64,000 nt of DNA. It comes from a virus. The notes under the pieces were generated by a model that did no database searches, was not told where the DNA came from, and saw nothing but the letters and a program-made list of their open reading frames with translations. The translations under genes were made by a program, and so were the position numbers. Within the stretch, counting starts at the first letter, position 1; each line of letters opens with the position of its first letter. Of this stretch, positions 40,998 through 49,698 are shown piece by piece. The DNA lies in the IMG/VR virus record IMGVR_UViG_3300022602_002120, positions 124,001 to 188,000 of that record; one strand, written 5' to 3'.

Positions 40998-42169
40998 AAG
41001 TATCCAACCCACGCAGGACCTTTATATCCTTGTGGGTATGCTTGTAAGTGCTGTATAGTTCTATGCCAGCCTTCTGCTAAATCGTATCCCTGTGCTGTTT
41101 TGAATACAATAATAGGTTCTTGACTAACACCTTGTGTTTGTATCATTGCCTGCTGTGTAGCATGACGTTCAGCATCTTTAGGAACACCGTAAGGGTTAGC
41201 ACTTCCCCCCGCACGAAGTTTAATACGTTGTTGTGTTTCTGGTGTAAAAATATCTAAGGTAATTGGTAATGTTTCTAAACGCCATTGGCTAACTGGATAA
41301 TCTTTTTTAATGCCCTGCATCCAATCTGCCAACTCTGCCGAATCAGTGATGCCTTTGGCATTTTTATATAACCAATCATTAACCACATAAGCTGGCCAGT
41401 TAGGAAACTGTTGCTGTAGATAATCCTGCAACTTGTTTCTTAGTTCGTTAATAACTTGTTCATCTAAACTCAATTCTTGGTCAAACTTTTGTGTTTTTGA
41501 TTTGTACAGCTTGTCCATGTAACCTTTGTTACGTAGGATTTTAAATGCTAGATTCTCTGTTGAGAATTCACCGTTGGCATCTAGGCCAGCTTGACGCATT
41601 GACTTAATTTTATCTTTAAGACGATCTAGGTCTTCTACACTACCTGATCGAATGGCGCGATTGACCTGTGTGATTAAATCACGAGCCTTGGCATTAACAG
41701 CACGATCATCAATGCTAGGTTCTTCATGTTTAGGAATACGAACCCATTTATCATCTAAGACATCGTATGTTCCTGAGCTGATGTTTTTAGCATCGACGTC
41801 TTCTACGTAAAGTTCTACTTCATAGCCTTTGATAGTAATGTCATGTTCGTCATTCCATATTTTTTTCTTGGCCATGTAAAACTGTTCTGTGATATCACAG
41901 CCTAGATCAGCATAGTTGGTAACTAGGTGTAGATCAAAGTCACTGTAAGGAGTATAGTTGTAGTTAGCTAGGCTACCACGTAATAAGATACCCGATAGTT
42001 TAAAGTTAGGTACTTCTAGGTATTCGATAAAACGATGTGCTATTTCTAATAGCCTATAGCGTACATCAATACGAAGTTTATGACCCTTGCCAAATACATC
42101 ATCCCATACTTCGGGATTTAGTTGATCATGGTAAGCAATATTACCTTTGACTAGATCCTTGGCTCGCAT
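40994..42169 (-). CDS. Nucleotidyltransferase fused to a ParB-like C-terminal part, 391 aa
   Basis: The nucleotidyltransferase motif GSLANYNYTPYSDFDLHLV (about residues 65-83) has the GS and paired Asp. A helical middle follows. The last 40 residues (EPIIVFKTAQGYDLAEGWHR) resemble the ParB/Srx-type nucleotide-binding motif. Such a fusion is unusual. The N-terminus MRAKDLVKGN matches the shared start of head-block proteins. It may transfer a nucleotide to a tRNA, protein or small molecule. Confidence 0.7.
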   Translation of the reverse strand: MRAKDLVKGNIAYHDQLNPEVWDDVFGKGHKLRIDVRYRLLEIAHRFIEYLEVPNFKLSGILLRGSLANYNYTPYSDFDLHLVTNYADLGCDITEQFYMAKKKIWNDEHDITIKGYEVELYVEDVDAKNISSGTYDVLDDKWVRIPKHEEPSIDDRAVNAKARDLITQVNRAIRSGSVEDLDRLKDKIKSMRQAGLDANGEFSTENLAFKILRNKGYMDKLYKSKTQKFDQELSLDEQVINELRNKLQDYLQQQFPNWPAYVVNDWLYKNAKGITDSAELADWMQGIKKDYPVSQWRLETLPITLDIFTPETQQRIKLRAGGSANPYGVPKDAERHATQQAMIQTQGVSQEPIIVFKTAQGYDLAEGWHRTIQHLQAYPQGYKGPAWVGYL

Positions 42170-43290
42170 TATTTTAAACCAGATAGTTTACGAATTGCGT
42201 CTACGCTTTCATTAACGTCGTCTTCACCTGGGAATTTATGCCCACGACCACGAACAACGTATTCGCCGGCGTGTGCGGCTTTTTCAGCTTCACTAGCTTT
42301 CCATGCACGTAGATGTTTTAATCTACTGGTCATTTTAGGATCATCTTTGTGTTTTTCTAAAGTTTTGTCCCAATCACTTTGTTGTTCTGCGTGACGAGCA
42401 TTGGCCGCATCAGCACCCCAACCTTCATCTGTACGGTCTTCCATTTTATCTACAATCTTGTAGTGTTTAGGACCAACCATTTGGATATCATAGTTGTCAT
42501 CATCTGATGCTTTAAATGGACGAATTCCACGAGCACCTTGTTTACTTGGCTTAGTTCCAATTTTTCTTATTTGCAGTGAGCCGTTTGGTGTAAAGCCATC
42601 TGTGGTTAAATCTGCTCGTTCAACATGTCCGCGGGCACCTAGCACATAGCTGTCTACTGTGTTGCCTGCTTTAAGTAGGTTGTCTACAATTTGAACAATG
42701 AGACTAACTTTGCCGCCTTCATCATCACCACGTGGAGTTTCAACAAATTCGTCTAATTCGTCTTTATCTTGACCTAAATGTTTGCCAAAATCTTTAGCTA
42801 GATCTTTAGTAAATTTTTTAGTATCTTTTACAGGTTTACCTTGAACAGCTTTTTGTCCTGGCTCTAAATCCTGTGATCCCCATGGTTTGTAATCTTCTTG
42901 ATCTCCATGTTCGTTTAATTCGCTCTCACCTAGTCTAGAACGACTAGCGGCACGTGCTGCCATGTTTGCTACTCCTGCTTCGGACTTTTCTTTAGCTTTA
43001 GCAGGATCTTCATTTTTAACTGTTAAGATATCTGTTGAGAACTTAATCTTGCTTGGATTGATGCTGTCGATATAGTGTTGTAGTTCTGGGCTAGCATGGT
43101 TAACTGCCACTAGATCTTTAAGCATAAACGGATGGCCTAAGGCCGCCGATACTTTGGTAGTGATAACATCTGGACTTACTTCTGTATGTCCTTCACCAAT
43201 AAGTTTAATAACTTCTGCTACTACAGCATTGGCTTCATCACTGTCACCCATACCTTCATTAACTCTACGTGTAAATTGTTTTGCTCTCAT
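42169..43290 (-). CDS. Unknown head-block protein, 373 aa
   Basis: N-terminus MRAKQFTRRVNEGMG carries the shared tag with a VNE site. A helical region follows, then Lys/Gly/Asp-rich linkers (PGQKAVQGKPVKDTKKFTKD), and a beta-rich segment SLIVQIVDNLLKAGNTVDSY. The end NESVDAIRKLSGLK matches the end of the 1182-aa protein. Internal-head or structural role inferred from tags and position. Confidence 0.65.
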   Translation of the reverse strand: MRAKQFTRRVNEGMGDSDEANAVVAEVIKLIGEGHTEVSPDVITTKVSAALGHPFMLKDLVAVNHASPELQHYIDSINPSKIKFSTDILTVKNEDPAKAKEKSEAGVANMAARAASRSRLGESELNEHGDQEDYKPWGSQDLEPGQKAVQGKPVKDTKKFTKDLAKDFGKHLGQDKDELDEFVETPRGDDEGGKVSLIVQIVDNLLKAGNTVDSYVLGARGHVERADLTTDGFTPNGSLQIRKIGTKPSKQGARGIRPFKASDDDNYDIQMVGPKHYKIVDKMEDRTDEGWGADAANARHAEQQSDWDKTLEKHKDDPKMTSRLKHLRAWKASEAEKAAHAGEYVVRGRGHKFPGEDDVNESVDAIRKLSGLK

Positions 43291-43299
43291 TTTATTTTC

Positions 43300-44046
43300 C
43301 TAGATATCTAAATTTGCAAAAGCTCTAAACCAAGCACCTGTGCCCGGTAATGGACTACTCTCTGGTAATACTAAATTGTCACGAGCAAATGCTTCTTTGG
43401 CATCTGCTATTAATTGTTCAAAGTCTGTGCGACCTTTTATACTTTTAATTATCGTTTCTACATTGGCTAAGTCTTTGCCTGTATGTCCTTGACCTAATAA
43501 ATGAACAGCAATTTCATTGGGGTCTCGAGTAATAACTTCATTAGTGGTACGATCAACTAGGCCAAACTTTTGACTGAATTTTAAGTTCTGTGCCTTGGCT
43601 AGACTAGCTAATAATATATTACGATGTACACCTTTAAATTGACTACCAGGTGTGCCACCAGCTAGGGCAAAATGTTGCCAGTCTGGCGTATCTGTAAACA
43701 TAAAATCTGTTTGTACATAACCATTAGTTGGATCACCTAAGATAGGAGTTTTTAAATGTACAGCATCTCCGGATTTTTTAATGTCGACATTTTTAATACC
43801 ACGTTTTAATAATTGTTGTATTAGTACATCTTTACTTACTTTAGTAGAATCAACACCAAGGTCTAGATCACCGCTGGTCTCTGCTCGGCCTGTTGAACCT
43901 AGCATATTATCTACTAGATTTAATCCAGTAAGTTGCTCTAACCATTGTACTGTAGGTACAACATTATCTCGGGTAATGCGTTTTGTGTCTGGAAGGCCTT
44001 TGGCATCTTTAAAAACATTGCCGCCTTCTAATAACTTAGTAACCAT
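43300..44046 (-). CDS. Nucleotidyltransferase-like protein, 248 aa
   Basis: Contains MLGSTGRAETSGDLDLGVDS (about residues 48-67), the GS...D.D core of the polymerase-beta-type fold. A third acidic site may be in QTDFMFTDTPDW. N-terminal residues (MVTKLLEGGNVFKDAKGLPD) do not carry the shared tag clearly, though LLEG fits LxE. It lies between the HAD nucleotidase and the 373-aa gene; the ATG sits in the last codons of the HAD gene. Confidence 0.75.
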   Translation of the reverse strand: MVTKLLEGGNVFKDAKGLPDTKRITRDNVVPTVQWLEQLTGLNLVDNMLGSTGRAETSGDLDLGVDSTKVSKDVLIQQLLKRGIKNVDIKKSGDAVHLKTPILGDPTNGYVQTDFMFTDTPDWQHFALAGGTPGSQFKGVHRNILLASLAKAQNLKFSQKFGLVDRTTNEVITRDPNEIAVHLLGQGHTGKDLANVETIIKSIKGRTDFEQLIADAKEAFARDNLVLPESSPLPGTGAWFRAFANLDI

Positions 44047-44590
44047 ATGCGTGTGCTAGTCCTCGTGCTACTATATCTAAACTGTCTTCATCTGCTTGAT
44101 ATTTAATACCAATGCCTCCACGTGCCTTCCAACGACTAATGTTAGTGCCTCGATCATCAATTAAGATATTAGGACTACCATCTGAGTTTACAGCGTGTGT
44201 TTCTTTTGTGCCTGTGATAACTATATCATTTGGTTGTGGGCTTAGGTGTTGCTTAATCCATTCACGTTTCCAGTGTTCGCTGTTCTTATGGTCGCCACGT
44301 AAGGGGCTTGAACAAATACTGTAATCGGGTACATAACTTAAGACTAATTGTACTAGACTAGGTGCTGTTGGAAACATAGGTAATCGGGCAAAAAAGTCTG
44401 TACCTACCATTTTATTCAATGTAGGATCCTCTTTTGCTGGAGGAATTGATCTGTAATCATGTTTGCCAAAATTATCTGCAGGTACTCCTGCTAATTTAGC
44501 ATATTCATGAAAGAAATCAGCAAGAACACCATCCATATCTAAATAGATTTTAGTGTGATCTGTTGCTCTAATTAGTTCTTCTGCTCGCAT
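44036..44590 (-). CDS. HAD-family 5'-nucleotidase-like hydrolase, 184 aa
   Basis: HAD motif I is YLDMDGVLADF (about residues 16-26). Later blocks are CSSPLRGDHKNSEHWKREWI and NILIDDRGTNI (motif IV). This is the pattern of 5'(3')-deoxyribonucleotidases. I use the ATG at 44590 (MRAEELIRATD) because the longer open frame to 44632 starts inside the -10 box of the promoter. A GATAAATA late-like box lies 8 bases upstream. Confidence 0.82.
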   Translation of the reverse strand: MRAEELIRATDHTKIYLDMDGVLADFFHEYAKLAGVPADNFGKHDYRSIPPAKEDPTLNKMVGTDFFARLPMFPTAPSLVQLVLSYVPDYSICSSPLRGDHKNSEHWKREWIKQHLSPQPNDIVITGTKETHAVNSDGSPNILIDDRGTNISRWKARGGIGIKYQADEDSLDIVARGLAHAYGY

Positions 44591-44597
44591 AATGTAG

Positions 44598-44605
44598 TAT
44601 TTATC
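44598..44605 (-). promoter_or_regulatory. T4-late-like box (GATAAATA)
   Basis: GATAAATA on the minus strand, 7 bases before the ATG of the HAD gene. It is close enough to give a nearly leaderless late mRNA. Confidence 0.5.
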
Positions 44606-44623
44606 GTAATTTAATATATGAGC

Positions 44624-44652
44624 ATTATACACGATTTTGGTATGTTAGTCAA
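44624..44652 (-). promoter_or_regulatory. Sigma70-type promoter for the HAD gene
   Basis: TTGACT (44647-44652), 17 bases, TATAAT (44624-44629), minus strand. It follows right after the terminator of the secreted nuclease gene. Confidence 0.75.
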
Positions 44653-44653
44653 C

Positions 44654-44676
44654 AAAAAACCGCCACTTGGGCGGTT
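44654..44676 (-). terminator. Rho-independent terminator after the secreted HNH gene
   Basis: Stem AACCGCC/GGCGGTT (7 bp) with a 5-base loop and a six-T run on the minus strand, following the stop at 44694. Confidence 0.85.
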
Positions 44677-44693
44677 CTTTTGGGTTGGATTAA

Positions 44694-45134
44694 TTAGTTG
44701 TGCCAATTAAATAAATTAGCTTGGCCTTGTGCTGGAGTAATTTGTCTAGCACAAATTGCTGCATGAGTTTGGTTTTCAACTTGATCTTTAGCGTGTGCAT
44801 CATATAATACACGAGCTGGAAAGTTCGGTGCTAGTTGTGCTCTTGTGCAATATGCTTGTAATTGTAAGTTACTGATATCGTTTGTGCCACCTACTTCTAA
44901 ACTGATACGGTGATCAACTTCGTAGCCTAAACTACATAAACTACGATCTCCATATGGCACACCTGCTAATCTATAAACTTGTTGTTTAGTTGCTTCGCTG
45001 ACATCACGGATAGTACCTGTTTTTGTGCTACAAATATCATTTACATCTTGTGTACGAATACTTGCAGCAGGAATAGCGCCATCAGCTAATGCCACTGTTG
45101 AAACTAATGCTAATACTAATGCTAGTTTTTTCAT
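44694..45134 (-). CDS. Secreted HNH-type nuclease, 146 aa
   Basis: Signal peptide MKKLALVLALVSTVALADG, with a likely cut after VALA. The mature part has YEVDHRISLEVGGTNDISNL, the HNH-type ββα-metal block (His plus later Asn and His), and several Cys that could form disulfides (DICSTKTG, RSLCSLGY, QAYCTRAQ, HAAICARQ). A periplasmic nuclease made by the phage could degrade incoming or released DNA. It stands alone between a terminator and a fibre gene. AAGGAG-type site before the ATG. Confidence 0.8.
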   Translation of the reverse strand: MKKLALVLALVSTVALADGAIPAASIRTQDVNDICSTKTGTIRDVSEATKQQVYRLAGVPYGDRSLCSLGYEVDHRISLEVGGTNDISNLQLQAYCTRAQLAPNFPARVLYDAHAKDQVENQTHAAICARQITPAQGQANLFNWHN

Positions 45135-45160
45135 TGAACTTCTCCTTTAAAATATTTCAA

Positions 45161-47080
45161 TTAATAACTGTCTAAGACAATATTATTTGATTGTGCCACT
45201 GGTTTCCAAATACCACCTTGTCTAATAAAAATGTCCGCAATTGGTTTCCATCCGGTGATCAATGCCGGATATGTATAACTAACTATAAAACTACCCTGTT
45301 GTTGCAGACCAATAGTATAATTATATGTTCCTTCGCTACCACCTGGATCATATACTCTAAACACAGCAACATAACTATTTGCCGCTGTTGGTTGTTGTAA
45401 GAAATATGCGTAACCAGTTGGGCCGTATCTACCACTGTAATATGAGATATAGGCCTGGAAGTGAGATCCCAAGACGCCAATTGGCACTGTGTTAATTGAT
45501 ATGCTAGCTGACAAATCACCGTGATATCGTTCATTAGTTTCGGCATAGTAAATGCCTTTTGCGGCCGCACCTGCTGTTAGCACACCACTAGTACCACTAC
45601 CTTGATAGCTTGCACCGTTTGTTGTGGCTACACTAAAATTAGTATCATCTAGATCGTCAATATTACCATAGAAACTAAACACATCTGCTTGGAATGCGGG
45701 AACTGTGAAATCACCAACTTGACTAGGCTGACCATAATCACCTACGGTAATAGGTATCGTACTGTTAGGGATAGCAGGTATAGTTGTGGTTTGAGTTCCT
45801 GTAGCTGTTGCATACGATATATTCAAACTAGTAATTTGTTGTGGAATTTTAAAGTATGTAGTGCCCAAGGTATTGAATGTTGTATTGACTGTTTGTCCAC
45901 CTGTTTCTGGTGGGTTTACTCGAACATAAGAATTTGTAACATTTAACCAATTACCTGAATATTTAACTTTTAATCCTGGCAATTTAACTAAAACCATGTA
46001 AATGTAACCAGCAAATCCAGCATCGCCCATATTAGGTAAATTTGCTGGATAATATGCTGTATTTTTACCAGCCCCTGTTGTTCCACTACCTGGTAATGTA
46101 ACAGTACCGTAGCTTAGACCGCCATTGCCTGCTCCACCGGGGCCGCTATCATCTCCGTAACTAACACCAGCTTCACCGCCAAAATAGCCACCACCGCCGC
46201 CACCACCTGACGAAAATCCGAGTCCAGCAGATTGACCAATTGTATTGTTAGTTAATCCTGTATCAGTAACTAATGCACGAGTGTCCCATAGTTCTGTAGT
46301 GTCGGGTTTGATAATTTGTAATGCTACTCCACCTGGGCCGCCTGTGTTAGAAGCACTGATATTAACAGTATGATTGCCTGCTGTGATAGATTGTGTAAAT
46401 GTGCCGTATGATGTATATGTAGAATATGATCCGCCACCACTGCCATCTATGTTAAAACTACCCGAATTGTCTGTGCTAAAATAGAAAGTATAAGTTCCAG
46501 TAGTAGGGAAATTAATAACAGTCGACGCTGAGAAGCTACTCGCATACGCACTACCGCCATCCCAGATACCGTAGGTGTTTAAGAATGTGCACCAAGCACT
46601 ACCCCATGAAATCGGGAAATATGCTGTTGCATGCCCTGGATAAACACCCCCAGGGTTACCGGGAGTATCTGGACCGCCATCATCTGCGCCACCACCAGCG
46701 CCGCCTGCGCCAGCAGCTACACATACAGGAACGTTGTTAATTAGTACGGCTGTTGCGCCACCACCACCGCCACCACCACCAGTGTCGCCATCTTCGTCGC
46801 CGAATGGTCCACCTGCCCCACCAGCAAAGCGACCATCTTTAAAACCGGACCCACCTGTTTGACCCCTACCAGGCCCGCCTACGCAGAAAGCCACAACATC
46901 GCCTGGATTAATAGTTACAACCGCAGTAGCGTATCCGCCTCCTGCACCAATTGTTCCGTTAGTCGATTGACCACTACCAGCACCCCAACAATATAGTTCT
47001 ACACTAGTTTGATAGCCCTCAGGCATAACAAATGTTTTACCACCTGGCTGTTGTGATTGTATAATAATTTGTTGCGACAT
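45161..47080 (-). CDS. Glycine-rich tail fibre / receptor-binding protein, 639 aa
   Basis: Two large Gly-rich regions (residues 25-120 and about 290-345) with motifs such as TGGGGGGGGATAV and SGGGGGGGYFGGEAG, the sort of polyglycine sandwich seen in T-even-type fibre adhesins. The first 15 residues (MSQQIIIQSQQPGGKTFVMP) and beta-rich middle and C-terminal parts (SSGTYFKI and WKPVAQSNNIVLDSY) fit a fibre or tail-tip protein. It probably decides host range. Next to a tagged 115-aa protein. Confidence 0.8.
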   Translation of the reverse strand: MSQQIIIQSQQPGGKTFVMPEGYQTSVELYCWGAGSGQSTNGTIGAGGGYATAVVTINPGDVVAFCVGGPGRGQTGGSGFKDGRFAGGAGGPFGDEDGDTGGGGGGGGATAVLINNVPVCVAAGAGGAGGGADDGGPDTPGNPGGVYPGHATAYFPISWGSAWCTFLNTYGIWDGGSAYASSFSASTVINFPTTGTYTFYFSTDNSGSFNIDGSGGGSYSTYTSYGTFTQSITAGNHTVNISASNTGGPGGVALQIIKPDTTELWDTRALVTDTGLTNNTIGQSAGLGFSSGGGGGGGYFGGEAGVSYGDDSGPGGAGNGGLSYGTVTLPGSGTTGAGKNTAYYPANLPNMGDAGFAGYIYMVLVKLPGLKVKYSGNWLNVTNSYVRVNPPETGGQTVNTTFNTLGTTYFKIPQQITSLNISYATATGTQTTTIPAIPNSTIPITVGDYGQPSQVGDFTVPAFQADVFSFYGNIDDLDDTNFSVATTNGASYQGSGTSGVLTAGAAAKGIYYAETNERYHGDLSASISINTVPIGVLGSHFQAYISYYSGRYGPTGYAYFLQQPTAANSYVAVFRVYDPGGSEGTYNYTIGLQQQGSFIVSYTYPALITGWKPIADIFIRQGGIWKPVAQSNNIVLDSY

Positions 47081-47086
47081 GTATGT

Positions 47087-47434
47087 TTAATCCTTAGAGC
47101 GAGCAAGTTGCGCGGCTTTTTGGTGTACACGTGTACTATATTCTGGGCCGTGCTTTTCTCTAATATGTTTGAGGAATTCAAAGTATTTGTGTTTTTGGTT
47201 TAATGGGTCACTGACAGCAGCACCCATTAATCCGCGTGCTGTTACAATATCACTTAATTCATTACCTTCTGTGGTAATCATGTTAGACACAGCCATATCT
47301 TCCGTCATATCACCGCTGGCTTGACCATGCCACTCATCGTTGCCATCTGACCACTGGTCATCATCACTTTGATTGTGCCAGGGATTATCTGGACCAGACC
47401 AAGCATCGTATTCAAATAGATCTTTAACTAACAT
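47087..47434 (-). CDS. Unknown tagged protein, 115 aa
   Basis: The start MLVKDLFEYDAWSG has the head-type tag with LFE. It then has a Trp/Asp/Asn-rich acidic segment (PDNPWHNQSDDDQWSDGNDE), a Met-rich middle and a basic helical end (YSTRVHQKAAQLARSKD). GAGGAATC ribosome-binding site. A GATAAATA box lies 18 bases upstream. No family recognised. Confidence 0.65.
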   Translation of the reverse strand: MLVKDLFEYDAWSGPDNPWHNQSDDDQWSDGNDEWHGQASGDMTEDMAVSNMITTEGNELSDIVTARGLMGAAVSDPLNQKHKYFEFLKHIREKHGPEYSTRVHQKAAQLARSKD

Positions 47435-47451
47435 ATGATTCCTCTATAGAG

Positions 47452-47459
47452 TATTTATC
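47452..47459 (-). promoter_or_regulatory. T4-late-like box (GATAAATA)
   Basis: GATAAATA on the minus strand, 17 bases before the ATG at 47434. Confidence 0.5.
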
Positions 47460-47472
47460 ATAAACAAAATGG

Positions 47473-47501
47473 TTGACAACTATAGACAACGATGCTATAA
47501 T
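47473..47501 (+). promoter_or_regulatory. Consensus sigma70-type promoter, plus strand
   Basis: TTGACA (47473-47478), 17-base spacer, TATAAT (47496-47501). It drives the only plus-strand gene and faces away from the late box of the divergent gene at 47087-47434. Confidence 0.85.
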
Positions 47502-47539
47502 TCACATATTATCAACAACTCAAAGTGTAGGTTAGATTC

Positions 47540-47974
47540 ATGGCAAATTTAGAACAACTATTAGAAGTTATCTCAGATCCTTACAATGGACGTGAAGAGG
47601 GTGTAGATTTCTGGGTAGATGAAGATGGCTATATTCAAGTTCCAAACATACGTACAGCTGCATTGTTAATGCGTGAAGCTAATACCAGCGGTCAGTTTAC
47701 GCAAAATCTAGTCAAAGTTGGCCAAAAAGGTGACAGTATTTTACTAGGATTTGATACATTATTAGATGTTAGTGCTGTGTATAAGACCAAAATTCAAGAT
47801 ATTCTGGCAGAAGTCAAGCGTGATGAAGGCGGAAAGTTTTGTGTTTATTTAAACAAGAAACGGTCAGCACGCATGTTCAATAAACTTGCTAGTGCCAAAC
47901 GTTTTATTAAAAGTTTAGAAAAAGACCTACAAAGCGTAACTGCTGTTAACACTTACGATGACCTAGACGATTAA
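47540..47974 (+). CDS. Only plus-strand gene; unknown regulator-like protein, 144 aa
   Basis: Starts MANLEQLLEVISDPYNGREE. A compact alpha/beta part (DFWVDEDGYIQVPNIRTAAL) is followed by a basic C-half (KFCVYLNKKRSARMFNKLAS) and acidic end (TYDDLDD). No family recognised. It has its own perfect promoter, opposite direction to all other genes, and its stop meets the convergent gene at 47971. It may be an early-expressed control protein (inference from strand and promoter). Confidence 0.75.
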   Translation: MANLEQLLEVISDPYNGREEGVDFWVDEDGYIQVPNIRTAALLMREANTSGQFTQNLVKVGQKGDSILLGFDTLLDVSAVYKTKIQDILAEVKRDEGGKFCVYLNKKRSARMFNKLASAKRFIKSLEKDLQSVTAVNTYDDLDD

Positions 47975-48840
47975 GTTGTAGGAGTTTGTTGCTTACCTTG
48001 AACCTGCTGAATTTGCTGTGCTAGTGTTCTAAACTGTGCAGCAAGTTTAGGGTCTTGGGCTACTGTGGTCATATCTTTCATCATTGGTTCAAGAGCTTTC
48101 ATATCTTGTTGTCCAACAGGTTTACCTTGACTAGCCGAATCAAGTGCTTTGGCAATCTGCGGAGTTGGCGCTGTGCTTTTTGTTCCGGATTTTAATGCCG
48201 CTAATGCTTGAGCTGTTGCAGCTGCTTGTTTAGGATCTTGTTGCATTTGCCCACTAGTTGATTGTGATACTGAAGTTTGACCAGCTGTGCCTTGTGGCTG
48301 TGCAGCACCGAATTCTTTAATTTGTTGTCTACTTTGTTTATATTCTTGAGCTTCTTTGCCAAACTTATCCACTAGATATGAATAAATTGCTTGTTTTTCT
48401 GCTGGGGATTTATCGCTTGCTTGTAATGCTTCTAGTTCTTGGCGAAACTTAGAAATCATTTCAGTACCTTCATCTACAGCTTTTTTGTAGTTATAACGTT
48501 TACTTGGTTTATCTAAGGAAGTATATTCTCGTGCTGGGCGACTACCTTGACGTTGTGGACGTTTTTCCTCTACACCTAGATTATCTTCTTCCAGTTGCTC
48601 TAAGAATGCTTCAAATGCTTCTGCTAGCTCTTGTTCTTTGGTTTTAGGTTTAGGACCTTTACTTAGGTCTTTAAGTATATTTTCTTCCATACCCCCAACA
48701 CCCATTCCTGGTTTAGGTGGATTCTTATCACTACCTTTCCAATAACCTTTAAACTCAGGACCTTCTGGATTGTGCTCAGCGGCTTTCATGCTAGCACCTT
48801 CAAATAAGTCAATCTTAGCTAGTATTTTTTTAAAATCCAT
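47971..48840 (-). CDS. Unknown Gln/Ala-rich head-block protein, 289 aa
   Basis: MDFKKILAKIDLFEGAS carries the shared N-terminal tag with LFE. The middle is helical and charged (KTKEQELAEAFEAFLEQLEE), and the C-terminal 130 residues are Gln/Ala/Ser-rich low-complexity (DPKQAAATAQALAALKSGTK). Scaffold- or core-like composition. It meets the plus-strand gene tail-to-tail with a 4-base overlap. Confidence 0.7.
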   Translation of the reverse strand: MDFKKILAKIDLFEGASMKAAEHNPEGPEFKGYWKGSDKNPPKPGMGVGGMEENILKDLSKGPKPKTKEQELAEAFEAFLEQLEEDNLGVEEKRPQRQGSRPAREYTSLDKPSKRYNYKKAVDEGTEMISKFRQELEALQASDKSPAEKQAIYSYLVDKFGKEAQEYKQSRQQIKEFGAAQPQGTAGQTSVSQSTSGQMQQDPKQAAATAQALAALKSGTKSTAPTPQIAKALDSASQGKPVGQQDMKALEPMMKDMTTVAQDPKLAAQFRTLAQQIQQVQGKQQTPTT

Positions 48841-48841
48841 G

Positions 48842-49285
48842 TTATTTTGCCTTTGATGTTGCTCTTAAGAACCAAGCGTGTTTAGCAAATGCATCTTGGC
48901 GATCTGCTAGGAAGTTACTAAGTCCGTGCTCACCTAATTCTTCTGCACGTACAAATAGATGTTTCATAATTTCTTGCATTTTTTCACTATCGTGTAATAA
49001 TACTGCTACCATAGATTGCGGAACTAATAATTCGCTTTCGTCGTCAATGGCTGTTAGTACTGAAAAACGATGTAGACTAGCTGGAGTGTAGCCTTTTATT
49101 TTACGGATATTTTCCGCGAAATCATCAATGGCACCATATACTTCGTTGTAGATTGTTTCAAACAATAGGTGTAGTTGATAGAACTCTGGACCTTCTACAT
49201 TCCAGTGAAAGTTCTGTGCTTTGATAGCAAAGCTATACTGACTAGCAAATGCAATCTTCAGGCTGTTAATAAACTTCTCGTCCAT
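48842..49285 (-). CDS. dps: Dps-like ferritin, 147 aa
   Basis: Four-helix Dps pattern. Ferroxidase ligands are all present with the right spacing: His27 in QNFHWNVEGP, His39, Asp54 and Glu58 in AIDDFAENIR. C-terminal helices follow. Dps binds DNA and oxidises iron, protecting DNA from reactive oxygen. Unlike its neighbours it lacks a clear N-terminal LxE tag (MDEKFINSLKIA). Overlaps the 128-aa gene by one base. Confidence 0.88.
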   Translation of the reverse strand: MDEKFINSLKIAFASQYSFAIKAQNFHWNVEGPEFYQLHLLFETIYNEVYGAIDDFAENIRKIKGYTPASLHRFSVLTAIDDESELLVPQSMVAVLLHDSEKMQEIMKHLFVRAEELGEHGLSNFLADRQDAFAKHAWFLRATSKAK

Positions 49286-49671
49286 TATCTCTTTCTCATA
49301 TTTGACTTACGTTTTGCTGTTGGTTTGGTTGATTCTTTGTAGAATTCACTCCAACCAAATCCATCGCCACCACCCATGCTAGTAGCAATACCACCCGCGC
49401 CTGTAGCACCTGATGTACACTCGCCAATAGTAGGTTGTATACCTTGTTCATGTTGGCTAAGAATATAATCACCTACAGCAACGATCATACCTTTGGCTAC
49501 AGCAATCTTTTCTTGACACCATTCAGGTAAGTCTTCATTGTCGTCTAGACTTTTAGCTAGCTCTAATGCCATACGAATTGTTGTTAGCAAATTATCTTTA
49601 ACCATGCCTGCCTCGTCACTATATTCTTCATGGCTGTATTCTGATTCGTTAATAAATTCTGATGGTTTCAT
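49285..49671 (-). CDS. Conserved head-block protein, 128 aa
   Basis: MKPSEFINESEYSHEEYSDE has the shared tag with INE. SDEAGMVKDNLLTTIRMALE and DLPEWCQEKIAVAKGMIVAV are helices seen in cyanophage-type proteins. The C-terminal part is Gly-rich, then basic (SGATGAGGIATSMGGGDGFG; RKSNMRKR). Late-like box upstream. Likely packaged or core protein; function unknown. Confidence 0.7.
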   Translation of the reverse strand: MKPSEFINESEYSHEEYSDEAGMVKDNLLTTIRMALELAKSLDDNEDLPEWCQEKIAVAKGMIVAVGDYILSQHEQGIQPTIGECTSGATGAGGIATSMGGGDGFGWSEFYKESTKPTAKRKSNMRKR

Positions 49672-49691
49672 AATATATTCCTAATAAACTA

Positions 49692-49698
49692 TATTTAT
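49692..49698 (-). promoter_or_regulatory. T4-late-like box (ATAAATA)
   Basis: GCATAAATATAG on the minus strand, 20 bases before the ATG at 49671. Confidence 0.5.

Noticed and set aside
44591-44632. Longer N-terminus for the HAD hydrolase (start at 44632)
   Set aside because: The first codons lie in and before the -10 box; the ATG at 44590 also gives the shared MRAEEL start.
45580-46980. Gly-codon-rich stretches looking like DNA repeats
   Set aside because: They are codon-level repetition from polyglycine segments of the fibre gene, with no fixed repeat unit or spacing of a CRISPR array.
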